NCBI RefSeq assembly: GCF_015207005.2
Contig: NZ_JADEXS020000001.1
Span: 496,001 to 560,000 of the forward strand
DNA length: 64,000 bases
Origin: Desmonostoc muscorum LEGE 12446
GTDB taxonomy: Bacteria; Cyanobacteriota; Cyanobacteriia; Cyanobacteriales; Nostocaceae
Direction: 5' to 3'
A model generated the notes under the pieces. The model worked only from the letters and a program-made list of their open reading frames with translations, did not search any database and was not told the DNA's origin. Shown one piece after another: positions 54,010 to 62,928 of this stretch (the stretch's first letter is position 1; every line of letters begins with the position of its first letter). A program made the position numbers and the translations under genes.

Positions 54010-54448
54010 TTAATTTTTAGCCCAAAAAGCATCTGCCGTGAAGGTCTTGGCCTTTATGGACTTCCAAAAAATAAATTATCCCAAATTATTTGTACATTTT
54101 TCGGGTAGCACAGCTGTGCTACCTAAGTTCGCGGAGCGTCCCCCAGGGATGGGATGTTTTTTTCACTGGAAGTCCCTTAACTGAGTGTTGCCATTAGCTA
54201 CTTAACGTTTGTTCTGCTGCTTGATTCTTCAAAGAGTCTATGATAATATCCGTGCAACCACAAAATACTGTAATCATATCGACTTACCGTAAATAATAGT
54301 CGATCTGGATTATCCACCATTTGTAAAGCTGCTTAATTGAATTAATCGGCTACAACTTTCATATAACTTTTCAGCCAATTGTCATTAGCACAAAAGGCAA
54401 ATATTTTGTGCTGAAAAAACAACAACATTCAACAATTACTAGTGCATT
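54010..54448. other. Spacer with GTTCGCGGAGCGTCCC repeat
   Basis: TTCGCGGAGCGTCCCCCAGG at about 54130 and a near copy at 58245-58265 are dispersed repeats. The sequence near 54155-54180 also matches the tail of the region at 14960-14980 (GGAAGTCCCT). No gene, and no strong promoter box before the gene at 54449 could be defined. Confidence 0.5.
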
Positions 54449-55498
54449 ATGGTAGAAATATCCAGCAAATCTCACTTCAAGCTATTCAATTCCTTTCTAC
54501 TATTCTTAGTAGGTGGAGTATTCACATTATCCACAACTTTAGTCAGTTGTAAAGCGCCAAATACACCAGAAAAAGCAGCTAACGCCTCTAATAGCACCAA
54601 GACAAAAGTCCTACAGATGGGCTATATGACCGCGGGAGATCTACTCAAGATTAAAGGAGTGTTAGAAAAACGTTTAACTCCACTGGGGATTAAAGTCGAA
54701 TGGTCAAAATTTGCTGCTGGGCCGCAACTTCTAGAAGCAATGAATGTGGGAAGTGTAGATTTCGGCTTTGTGGGTGAAACTCCGCCTATCTTTGCTCAAG
54801 CATCTGGCGTACCTTTTGTTTATGTTGCTAGCAGCAAACCTGGAACTGGTGAGGGAACTGCTGTAGTAGTGGAGAAAGACTCTTCCATCAAGACAATAGC
54901 TGACCTCAAAGGTAAGGGATTAGCCTTTCAAAGAGCTACAGCACAACAATACTTCGTTATAAAAGTTCTGGAAGAAGCAGGACTAAAACTTAGCGATATT
55001 AAACACATCAACCTCACACCATTAGAAACTCGTGCAGCATTTGAACGTAAGAGCGTTGAAGCAGCTGTAATTGGCGACCCCCACCTCGCTCTATTTGAGA
55101 AAACTAATAGAGTTCGTATCATCCGGGATGGTAAGGGAATTACCACCCAAGGAGGCTACTGGTTAGGCTCACGTAATTTCGTTAAAGATAATCCTGAGGT
55201 CGTGAAAATTATTTTGTCAGAAGTTAACAACATCGGCGAATGGGCTGAAGCCAACCCGCAGCAAGTAGCCAAACTGATTTCGCCGGAAGCAAAAATTGAT
55301 GTTCCCACACTAGAACTCGTATCAAAGCGCAGGCGTTACACATTAAGACCGTTAAGTGAAGAAGTTTTGTCCGGACAGCAGAAGATTGCTGACTTGTTCT
55401 ATGAACAAAAATTTATCACTAAGAAGATTGATGTTAGACAAGCAACACTTTCTTCTGAACAATATGCTGCTGTGACTCCTTCAGAAGTTAAGCCTTAA
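54449..55498 (+). CDS. ABC transporter substrate-binding protein, aliphatic sulfonate type
   Basis: A 349-residue lipoprotein. The hydrophobic signal reaches a lipobox-like TLVSC (Cys34). The periplasmic binding fold has MGYMTAGDLLKIKGVLEKRL, SKFAAGPQLLEAMNVGSVDFG and GETPPIFAQASG, typical of SsuA/TauA-type sulfonate, nitrate or taurine binding proteins. The C-terminal KRRRYTLRPL is a further family feature. No ATPase or permease gene is adjacent, so this is an orphan in the window. Ligand is not fixed by sequence. Confidence 0.85.
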   Translation: MVEISSKSHFKLFNSFLLFLVGGVFTLSTTLVSCKAPNTPEKAANASNSTKTKVLQMGYMTAGDLLKIKGVLEKRLTPLGIKVEWSKFAAGPQLLEAMNVGSVDFGFVGETPPIFAQASGVPFVYVASSKPGTGEGTAVVVEKDSSIKTIADLKGKGLAFQRATAQQYFVIKVLEEAGLKLSDIKHINLTPLETRAAFERKSVEAAVIGDPHLALFEKTNRVRIIRDGKGITTQGGYWLGSRNFVKDNPEVVKIILSEVNNIGEWAEANPQQVAKLISPEAKIDVPTLELVSKRRRYTLRPLSEEVLSGQQKIADLFYEQKFITKKIDVRQATLSSEQYAAVTPSEVKP

Positions 55499-55883
55499 CT
55501 TTGATTAGCGATCGCCTATGCCAGTTGCGTAAGTCCTGTTAATAACACGATTTACAAACCAAAGTCGAAACTATACTTTAATACAGTTAAGTTCAGCATT
55601 TCTTCCTTTTCTTCCTTTGCGTCCTTTGCGTCCTTCTCTACGAGACGCTGCGCGAAGGCGGTTCGTTAAAAAAATTGACTTCGACAAAGAATCAACCCTT
55701 AACTGAAGCACATTGAACTATAGTTATAATTAATAATTAATTATTAATTATTAATTATTAATAAAAAGTTAGATCCGCACTTCTCAAAGAAGCCAGGGAT
55801 TTGGATGCTGCAAATTTTCACAATTTTCTCACCACAATTATCCTAAATAATGTAAATTTTCTGTAGTTATCAGGTAAATCACA
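55499..55883. other. Spacer with AT heptamer repeat
   Basis: Carries GCGATCGC just after the SsuA-like gene, a TTCTTCCTTTTCTTCC-type pyrimidine tract near 55600, and a run of TTAATTA heptamers at 55727-55764. No gene found. Confidence 0.55.
55727..55764. repeat. TTAATTA heptamer tandem repeat
   Basis: TTAATTA repeated about four times (TAATTAATTATTAATTAT...). The unit length of 7 again matches the STRR pattern, here in AT-only form. Confidence 0.75.
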
Positions 55884-56852
55884 ATGATTAGTGGGATTTT
55901 TGAAAATTGTGTTGGATCAAAGGATATTGAAGCTACTCTAAAATATTGGAATGAATTCGGCTATCAAGAGGTCAAGAGAGGAGAATTTTCCGCAGAACAG
56001 GCAAAATTACTCTATGGTCATGCCTCAGATTTAACATCGCTGCGACTGCAAAATGGCAACTCATCGGCTCATGGATTGGTGCGGGTAATGTGGTGGAAAC
56101 AACCACGCAATGAAGGTCTAGGTGATACATTGCCAGTGGTTGAAGGTAGCCGCTGGTTTGCTTCTCTGACTCAAGATATTTACGCGATCGCAGATGCTTT
56201 TGCCGACGACAAAGCCAGCGGCGGAGACTGGATTTATACTGAACCAGTGCGGGGCATCGAATTTATCGGTAATGTAGGGACGGGATTATATAACCGCTTT
56301 GTTGGTGTCCGGGAAATGTTTGTGATTGGCAAGGAGACACGACAGGCATTTTTCCAGCGATATAACTATGACCGTCCTGGTTACGGTACCATTAATACCA
56401 GTTCTGGGTTATTAGTGAGTGAGGGAACTCACTCAAGTTTCATCACTTCTGACCACAGCCTCACCTCTTTTTACACAGATGTTTTTGGACTTGTGCCGTC
56501 AGAGAATAACCCCAAGTTATCCGGCTATAAAAATCCATCAACTAAGCAGATTTTGATGCTTGATGAAGGGCAAGAATTTTATCTTTCGGTTTTCGCTTCA
56601 CCAAAGACCAATGTCGGAGTTTTTCAAGTTTATAGCCCACTTTATCCTACGAGCGATCGCCGCGAATACGCTCAACCAGGTTCGTTGGGCATAAGCCTTT
56701 TCACTTATCAAGTTGAGGATATTGGGGCTTTTCATCAACACGCGATCGCCAGCAACGCTACGAACGTTACACCCATTGTTCCTAACGAATTTGGCGAACC
56801 TTCTTTTGGATTAATTGCACCAGATGGAATGTACTGGGTAATCGTTGGCTAG
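55884..56852 (+). CDS. Two-module VOC-family protein
   Basis: A 322-residue protein with two VOC-like halves. Residues about 4-140 (MISGIFENCVGSKDIEATLKYW) and 185-320 (HSSFITSDHSLTSFYTDVFG to FGLIAPDGMYWVIVG) each show the strand-helix pattern of the fold. The C-terminal half ends with the canonical DGMYW strand. Similar two-module proteins include lactoylglutathione-lyase-like and extradiol dioxygenase-like enzymes; metal ligands are not all clear, so the activity is open. The ATG is the natural start. Confidence 0.75.
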   Translation: MISGIFENCVGSKDIEATLKYWNEFGYQEVKRGEFSAEQAKLLYGHASDLTSLRLQNGNSSAHGLVRVMWWKQPRNEGLGDTLPVVEGSRWFASLTQDIYAIADAFADDKASGGDWIYTEPVRGIEFIGNVGTGLYNRFVGVREMFVIGKETRQAFFQRYNYDRPGYGTINTSSGLLVSEGTHSSFITSDHSLTSFYTDVFGLVPSENNPKLSGYKNPSTKQILMLDEGQEFYLSVFASPKTNVGVFQVYSPLYPTSDRREYAQPGSLGISLFTYQVEDIGAFHQHAIASNATNVTPIVPNEFGEPSFGLIAPDGMYWVIVG

Positions 56853-56859
56853 TCTGGGG

Positions 56860-56982
56860 ATTGGGGACTGGGGACTGGGCATAGGGAAGAGGACAAGAAG
56901 ACAGGGAGAAAACTTGCAATAAATCTTTCACCTTATCTCTACATCTCCCCAGTCCCTAGTCCCCAATCCCCAGTCCCCAGAT
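56860..56982. repeat. Heptamer repeats GGGGACT and complement
   Basis: GGGGATTGGGGACTGGGGACTGGG at the left and CCCCAGTCCCTAGTCCCC/CAATCCCCAGTCCCC at the right, separated by about 60 bp, between the convergent VOC genes. Likely serves as a transcription barrier for both. Confidence 0.7.
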
Positions 56983-57383
56983 TAAACCTCTCTACCACCT
57001 GTATGCGAGGAATTGAACGTCAATATATAGCCGTCTGGCCCAGTCAAGGTAAATGAACTGTGGATTCTGCCTGGTTCCACCTCAGAAACAGTCAGTCCCC
57101 ACTCTCTAAAAACATCTCTAGTAGCAAAAACATCATCTACCATCAAATCAAAAGGCGCTTTGGTTCCCAAAGGAATAGCCTCTGGTGTTGTTCTCAAAAC
57201 TAAGTGCGTTCCTCCCCGTAATTCTAAAACAGCTACTTGTTCTGATTGAGCAATTAACCGCAGCCCTATTTTGACGAAAAATTCGCTAGCTTCCAGTACA
57301 TTACTCACATATAATCTCACATGACCAATTGCCACAGGGGGACGAGTATCTTTTTCTTCGGCAATAGTTTCTGATAGTGACAT
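56982..57383 (-). CDS. VOC-family protein downstream of budA
   Basis: From ATG 57383 a 133-residue single-domain VOC protein (MSLSETIAEEKDTRPPVAIG). It has HVRLYVSNVLEASEFF in the first half and GPDGYILTFN at the end. Two candidate metal ligands (His in AIGHVRL, His in GGTHLVL) are visible. It starts 19 bp after the acetolactate decarboxylase gene, so they are probably cotranscribed. The longer frame to 57446 overlaps that gene and is unlikely. Confidence 0.8.
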   Translation of the reverse strand: MSLSETIAEEKDTRPPVAIGHVRLYVSNVLEASEFFVKIGLRLIAQSEQVAVLELRGGTHLVLRTTPEAIPLGTKAPFDLMVDDVFATRDVFREWGLTVSEVEPGRIHSSFTLTGPDGYILTFNSSHTGGREV

Positions 57384-57402
57384 AGCTTTGATCCAAAAAT
57401 AT

Positions 57403-58182
57403 TTACTTACCGTTCGGTCTGCCATCTCCCAAATCAGCTTGGTCAAATTCAGCAGTTTTGGGCAAATTCATCTCAACATTGGATATAGTATCAATCTCTA
57501 CTTTAGCATTTTGAAACTGCCCATCTAAAATATGTCCTCCAGTTTTTCGATTTGCAGTTAAAAAATGAAAATGATAGCCGCTAACATTTACTCCTTGCAT
57601 ATATTTTGGTGTCCGAAATCCTACTAAAGTACCATTCACATTCCTTAATTCAAAAACTGATTGTCCTTTCAGCGCATCTACCAAAAGACGATAGGGCGGG
57701 GTTTGTTTGGGAACGCTTCTAAATTTCAAATAAGGAAAATTACCTTGAATACGAATTGCATAAGGATAATTTTTAGTGGGTAAGCGCTGGTCTAAAGATT
57801 CCTGCAATTGCTGATAATTTATCTGCCCTTCTAAATGAATTAATTTTTCTGGTTTAAAAAAGGTGACGGTCGCAAAAGGGCTAATCGTGGAATCAGGAAT
57901 GATGGACGCAATTCCATCAGCTTTAACCTGGTAAAATTTCCCATTTAATCCAATCATTTCCCCATCAAGATAATTGACTGTACCCAAACCAAAATCACCG
58001 TATTTTTTTAACTGCTGGAAATTAGTATTTCCTTCATAAATTCCTGCTGCCAGAGCGCTAATTGTAGATGTTTGAAATAGGGTATTTGTTGATGTATGTG
58101 CCTGAGTTTTGCCTGGCATCATCACACCTATTAATGCAATGATGCTTAAAATAGCTATCCAGAAATAACGCTTGAGTTTCAT
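57403..58182 (-). CDS. budA: Alpha-acetolactate decarboxylase
   Basis: A 259-residue protein with signal peptide (MKLKRYFWIAILSIIALIGV). The mature enzyme fits acetolactate decarboxylase: ISALAAGIYEGNTNFQQLKKYGDFGLGT, LNGKFYQVKADG, the Zn-ligand cluster GYHFHFLT and TGGHILDG near the C-terminus. It converts acetolactate to acetoin. The His triad (two in HFHF, one in GGHI) is intact. The window also encodes an acetolactate-synthase-like enzyme at 6250, but 50 kb away, so a common pathway is not implied. Periplasmic location is unusual relative to cytoplasmic acetolactate production and matters for function. Confidence 0.87.
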   Translation of the reverse strand: MKLKRYFWIAILSIIALIGVMMPGKTQAHTSTNTLFQTSTISALAAGIYEGNTNFQQLKKYGDFGLGTVNYLDGEMIGLNGKFYQVKADGIASIIPDSTISPFATVTFFKPEKLIHLEGQINYQQLQESLDQRLPTKNYPYAIRIQGNFPYLKFRSVPKQTPPYRLLVDALKGQSVFELRNVNGTLVGFRTPKYMQGVNVSGYHFHFLTANRKTGGHILDGQFQNAKVEIDTISNVEMNLPKTAEFDQADLGDGRPNGK

Positions 58183-58971
58183 AAAGATAAAACAGATAAA
58201 AAGGAGTCAGAATTCAGAATTCAGAATTCAGAATACTCTACCCATGTTCGCGGAGCGTCCCGTAGGGAAGGGATAGAGTTTTAAATGAGTGAAAAAAATT
58301 TAATACTAGTTTCGCGCCACTTGCGGGCGTTAGCGCAGCAGGACGTTCGCGATAGCGTCTCCAAGAGTTGTACGGTTTTAAACCAATATTCATTACCCAG
58401 TCGTACAGAATTCATACTGAATTCTGACTCCTGAGTTCTGAATTCTGTTCAATAAATGTTCTCAATGAGGAGACAACGAAGAATTTACCAAACAAGGGCA
58501 TGGGGCATTGGTTATTCTCCTCATCTCCCCATCTCCCTCATACCCCTCATCCCCCTTATCCCCTCGTCTTGAGATAATTGTCGTTCATCAACAGACATGA
58601 TATGATTTTTAGTCACTGTGCATTAATTGTATTAGTGGCTTTTTTTTGAACAAATACTAAGGATGCAAACTTTCTGCTAATCTAATATTAAGCAAAGTTA
58701 ACTATTGTTCTGGGCTTGTGATGTACAAGCCCAGCGAAGCTTTATCAAAAACATTCTGAGGACTTTGTATAAGTCTTCCAGATTCCTCTTCTCAGAACAA
58801 GAGGATAAAATTGCTGTCTTTTTTTATTGCCAAGACTATAAAGGCGTCGGGGAATTAGCGAAATCAGTAAAGAATTAAACGCCTAACCTTGGGTTGAGCG
58901 TGTGCCCATATTAATCCCGTATTAATTCGGTAAAAACATGCTTACAAACATTTTCAAATAGGGAAAAGCTG
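58183..58971. other. Repeat-rich 790-bp spacer upstream of the MFS gene
   Basis: No gene found. Contains GAATTCAGAATTCAGAATTCAG (58203-58224) and a related GAATTCTGACTCCTGA (about 58420-58435), TTCGCGGAGCGTCCCG at about 58244, a GCGTTAGCGCAGCAGGACG repeat near 58328, heptamer and pyrimidine tracts near 58505-58565, and the hairpin pair at 58710-58800. It must contain the MFS promoter. Confidence 0.5.
58710..58800. ncRNA. Tandem hairpins, possible structured transcript
   Basis: CTGGGCTTGT-GATGT-ACAAGCCCAG (58710-58734) is a perfect 10-bp stem. Soon after, TTCTGAG and CTCAGAA (about 58752 and 58792) enclose an inner GGACTT/AAGTCTTCC stem. A T7 run follows at 58818-58825. Either a small RNA with a terminator or a leader attenuator of the MFS gene could look like this. 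There is no proof of transcription. Confidence 0.35.
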
Positions 58972-60276
58972 ATGTTACCAAGTAATAGAGAAAATTTTCC
59001 AAAAGACAAATTAAAATTTGTGTCTTTTGAACTTCCATCGGCGCTTAAATCTCCGAATGTTGCTTGTTTCGTTATCGGGGAGAGCTTATCGTTTTTTGGC
59101 TCATGGATGACACAAATCGCTTTAGTATGGTTGGTTTATCAATTAACTAATTCAGCTATTTTAGTAGGTATAGCTGGATTCACAAATCAAGCTATGGGCT
59201 TGATTATTACACCTGTAGTAGGAGTATTGTTAGATCGTTGGAATTTACGATATGTCTTACTAACTACTCAGCTAGCATCTATTATTTTATCTTCTACACT
59301 AACATTTTTAACTATTAGCGATCGCATCACTGTTGCCTGGATTATAATTATTGGCACTCTCCAAGGAACGGTAAAAGCTTTTGATCTACCAGCACGTCAA
59401 GTAATTATTCCTAGACTAGTAGATAAAAAGGCTGATATTTACAGTGCAATGGCCTCCCATTCATTCTTAATTAATACTGCTAAATTTGTCAGTCCAATGA
59501 TTGGGGGTTTACTAATTGCAAGTTCCGGAGCCGCTTCATGCTTTTTAGTAGATAGTATTAGTTATTTGCCCTTCTTATCTGCTATCTTAACCATCCAAGT
59601 CAAGCCTGTTCTGAAAAATTTATCAGAGCAAAAAACCAAAATTTGGCAAAATCTGAAAGAAGGCTTTGTTTTTGCCTATGACTTTCTGCCTATAAAATCT
59701 GTATTGGCTTTACAAATTGTCATTTGTTTCATGGCAATGACTCACGTAAATTTAATGCCTATTTTTGCCAAAGAAGTTTTGAGCGGTAATGCTAAAACTA
59801 TGGGATTTTTGATGACAGCTTCAGCACTTGGATCTATAATTTCAGGATTTTATCTGGTTTCCCGAAAACAAGCCATAGGGCTGGAAGACATTGTGGCACG
59901 TTCTGCGGGAATTTTAGGTTTATCATTAATCGTATTTTCCCGCATCAAAAATTTGGAAGCTTGTCTAGTGTTTATGTTTTTTATAGGCATGAATACTACT
60001 TTAACTTTGGCTTCCATTAGTAATTTTCTCCAACTAATTATTGTTGATGAAAATAAAAGAGGTAGAGTCACTAGTATATTTACAACTGGTTTTTTAGGAG
60101 TCCTACCTTTTGGGAATTTATTCTTTGGAGGATTGGCCGATCGCATCGGTGTAACCAATGCTTTATTCTTTGGTGGTGCTTGTTGTATTGTAGGAGCTTA
60201 TGTCTTTAGTAGAAAACTACGCACCATCAAAAAAATAGTACATCCAATTTATGTAGACATGGGCATAGTTACATAG
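58972..60276 (+). CDS. Major facilitator superfamily exporter (MFS_3/EntS-like)
   Basis: A 434-residue polytopic membrane protein with about 12 hydrophobic segments, starting FGSWMTQIALVWLVYQLTNSA after a 25-residue soluble N-terminus. VGVLLDRWNLRYVLL is the loop 2-3 motif of MFS transporters (D-R-W-x-x-R). The arrangement resembles the MFS_3 group, which includes enterobactin exporter EntS and multidrug pumps. Substrate unknown. It is not clustered with biosynthetic genes here. Confidence 0.85.
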   Translation: MLPSNRENFPKDKLKFVSFELPSALKSPNVACFVIGESLSFFGSWMTQIALVWLVYQLTNSAILVGIAGFTNQAMGLIITPVVGVLLDRWNLRYVLLTTQLASIILSSTLTFLTISDRITVAWIIIIGTLQGTVKAFDLPARQVIIPRLVDKKADIYSAMASHSFLINTAKFVSPMIGGLLIASSGAASCFLVDSISYLPFLSAILTIQVKPVLKNLSEQKTKIWQNLKEGFVFAYDFLPIKSVLALQIVICFMAMTHVNLMPIFAKEVLSGNAKTMGFLMTASALGSIISGFYLVSRKQAIGLEDIVARSAGILGLSLIVFSRIKNLEACLVFMFFIGMNTTLTLASISNFLQLIIVDENKRGRVTSIFTTGFLGVLPFGNLFFGGLADRIGVTNALFFGGACCIVGAYVFSRKLRTIKKIVHPIYVDMGIVT

Positions 60277-60805
60277 TCATATCGAGCCAAAGCTACAGGC
60301 AATAGGCAATAGGCAATAGGGAAAGGTTAATTGCCTCTTGCCTTAAAAAACAGCTTTGCTTTTAAAGAAAACTAAGAGTAATACCTAAATTGTTGTAAAA
60401 ACTACTTGATTTTCACAGGTGTTTGTGAGAAAGTTTGATTTAATAACTGCAAACATCGGTAACTCGATAGTCTTGCAGTATTTTGTCGAACTGGAAAAGA
60501 ATCGTGGTTTGAGCTATGCGATCGCAGCAATGCTTTAACCACAGAGTATGCTATTGAGTTGATGAAAACTGTAAAAGTCTAACAGCTATGCGATCGAGCC
60601 TTGAATAGGATAAGTAAATGCCCAGAGTAATAACTAAGAGTGCAAATTACTTTCCAGTAGAGCAGCTCCAAGTTTCATAACAAATTCGCTAAGATTACTC
60701 TCTTTTTCAAGTGATGAGTGTTCCAAATGTGTGACTTAAAGTTACTCATTGATTCGCTCATGACTGGATTTTTGTATTGTTTTTTGCCAATGGAGATATC
60801 TTGAG
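60277..60805. other. Spacer with AATAGGC repeat, no gene
   Basis: Three AATAGGC/AATAGGG heptamer-type units lie at 60297-60324, next to a short inverted partner (TTGCCTCTTGCC). Later parts include GATCGC sites and a short frame ending ...YAIELMKTVKV near 60580 that looks like a gene remnant, too short to name. GGAG at about 60790 is the ribosome binding site of the next gene. Confidence 0.5.
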
Positions 60806-62638
60806 ATGCAAGTAGATCCCAATTCTCACCAAAATTCTGGTCAGGATGCTCAAACTCAGAGCGAAATAAAACAGCCTAAGAAACCCAATGTAGGTAGTTC
60901 AGGTGGCAGACGCTTCTTATTTAGTCGTGGTAGTAGACGTTCATTTCTCGGTCGTGTAGGTTTATTTACAGTCGCCAGCGCTGTTGGAGGTATTTTAGGT
61001 TCAACTGTGTCCTCCAAAAAGGGAGGAGACATTGCCCAAGCCGAAAATCCTTTCGGACGTTCTGGAAGGTCACGGTTCAACTATGAAAGGTTTGTTGATA
61101 AAGCTTTTCGAGTACGTGTTGAAGCAGCAAGACTCGAAAGGAATATTCCCATTCCGCCGCATCCTACCAACGGTGACGAGGAGCGATATCCCAACAAAAT
61201 CGGCTCCGACAGTAGGGGACTACCCCACGATGCGCGGGGCGAGGTCAAATTGGAAGCTTACAACTCTCTGACCAAAGCACTGAAAACGCAAAACCCAGAT
61301 GATTTTGAAAATATCATTTTGGGTGGCACTAGAAAACTCGTCAATCCTCAAGGACCTCTGGCAATTAGCTTGGAAGGCATCAATGCAGCCCAGATAGCAG
61401 TTCCACCACCACCACCTCTAGCTAGTGCAAGAAGGGCTGCTGAAGCTGTTGAACTCTACTGGCAAGCCTTACTACGTGATGTACCTTATTCCAAGTTCCA
61501 AAACAATACAGACGACCCAAAAGTTTTGGCAGCTGTCGCAGACCTGAACAAGCTTTCGGCGTTCCGAGGCCCAAAACAAAATGGCCTTGTAACTCCTCAA
61601 ACTTTATTTCGTGGTAGCGTCAACTACGTCGATCGCAAGGATTCGTCTGGTAATAGTACAAAATATGTTACTCCACCAGGGGTACTAGAAGGGCCTTACA
61701 TCTCACAATTTCTGCTGCGGACTATTGTTTGGGGAACCCAGTCTGTTTCAGCACTAATTCGTACTGCTCTTCCTGGCAATGACTTTCTCATCGATTTTAA
61801 TGAATGGCTGACCGTCCAGAATGGAGGGAGTTCAGGCAAGACAATTAACTACGATCCTATTAACCGTTACATAGTCACGGTTCGGGATTTAGGTGAGTAT
61901 GCTCATATCGGCGGTCCTACCTACGTGGGAGCCTCCTTGATTCTTGGTAGTATCGGCGCACCATTGAATCCAGGCAACCCCTATGTCAATTCCAAGACCC
62001 AAGTTGGTTCTGCTGCCACCTTTGCAGTCGGACATTTACAAGCCTTGCTCCCCTTGGGTACTTCACGTGCGATTAGAGCATCATACTGGCAGAAGTTTTA
62101 TGTACACCGCATTCTGCGTCCAGAGGCATATGGTGGGCTAATTTACAACAATATAGTCAATAAAACCCAGTATCCGATTAATTCTGAGGTCTTAAATTCC
62201 CAAGCTTTAGCTTCGACCTTCGGAACCTTCGGTACTTATTTGTTACCTCAAGCATATCCAGAAGGTGCGCCAATCCATTCTTCCTATACAGGTGGTGCTG
62301 CTGTTACTGCTGCTGTCAATGTCACACTGTTAAAAGCATTCTTTGACGAGAACTATGTTTTCCCCAACCCAGTCATACCTGACCCCAATGACCCCACAAA
62401 AGTAATTTCCTACAGCGGGTCACCTCTGACCATAGGCGGTGAGTTAAATAAACTAGCAACTAACTATGCTATTGGTCGCGGTAACGGTGGTATCCATTGG
62501 CGTTCGGATGGTTCAGCTGCCTTGGCTTTGGGAGAAGAAGTTGCCATTAGCCTCCTTAGGGATGAAAGACTAGGCTACAACGAACGATTCCAGGGCTTCA
62601 CCTTTACTAAATTTGATGGCACGAAAGTCACAGTTTAA
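60806..62638 (+). CDS. Vanadium-dependent haloperoxidase homologue with altered PSGH motif
   Basis: A 610-residue exported protein. The N-terminus has a twin-arginine-like signal GSRRSFLGRVGLFTVAS (Arg44-Arg45). The core shows the PAP2/vanadium haloperoxidase motifs: KFYVHRILRP (Lys430, Arg438), YPEGAPIHSSY with His491, and AIGRGNGGIHWRSD near the end (Arg and the vanadate-binding His). The segment that in algal enzymes reads PSYPSGHA is SSYTGGAA here, so the conserved Ser and the acid-base His of PSGH are absent (Gly496 and Ala498). Halide oxidation may therefore be lost or changed. It has no metabolic neighbours. Confidence 0.8.
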   Translation: MQVDPNSHQNSGQDAQTQSEIKQPKKPNVGSSGGRRFLFSRGSRRSFLGRVGLFTVASAVGGILGSTVSSKKGGDIAQAENPFGRSGRSRFNYERFVDKAFRVRVEAARLERNIPIPPHPTNGDEERYPNKIGSDSRGLPHDARGEVKLEAYNSLTKALKTQNPDDFENIILGGTRKLVNPQGPLAISLEGINAAQIAVPPPPPLASARRAAEAVELYWQALLRDVPYSKFQNNTDDPKVLAAVADLNKLSAFRGPKQNGLVTPQTLFRGSVNYVDRKDSSGNSTKYVTPPGVLEGPYISQFLLRTIVWGTQSVSALIRTALPGNDFLIDFNEWLTVQNGGSSGKTINYDPINRYIVTVRDLGEYAHIGGPTYVGASLILGSIGAPLNPGNPYVNSKTQVGSAATFAVGHLQALLPLGTSRAIRASYWQKFYVHRILRPEAYGGLIYNNIVNKTQYPINSEVLNSQALASTFGTFGTYLLPQAYPEGAPIHSSYTGGAAVTAAVNVTLLKAFFDENYVFPNPVIPDPNDPTKVISYSGSPLTIGGELNKLATNYAIGRGNGGIHWRSDGSAALALGEEVAISLLRDERLGYNERFQGFTFTKFDGTKVTV

Positions 62639-62761
62639 GGAAAACATTTCACAGGGGCTAGATTACAGCACAGCAATAGATGCAGATATTGATGAAACAA
62701 ATCTTTTCCCAAGATGCTTGATTGTTCTAGTTTTCTGTGATAATTTTCTTTTTACGTACTA

Positions 62762-62797
62762 TAAACTACGTTAAATTTATCAATTTACCGTAGTTTA
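62762..62797. promoter_or_regulatory. 16-bp inverted repeat upstream of the MDR gene
   Basis: TAAACTACGTTAAATT-TATC-AATTTACCGTAGTTTA, with one mismatch in 16 pairs. It lies 132 bp before the ATG of the MDR enzyme gene and 124 bp after the haloperoxidase gene. Size and symmetry fit a TetR-, MarR- or HxlR-type operator; a terminator is less likely because no T tract follows. Confidence 0.55.
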
Positions 62798-62928
62798 TTA
62801 AATATCGTTAACCTAGTTGCAGGAATTTAAAGTAAAGAAAGAATAGATAATCTATCAAGTTGATCTATTGCAAGCACTAAATTGCGAACCAATGATCTAC
62901 AAATTAACCTCTAAGCCAGGGCAACCTT

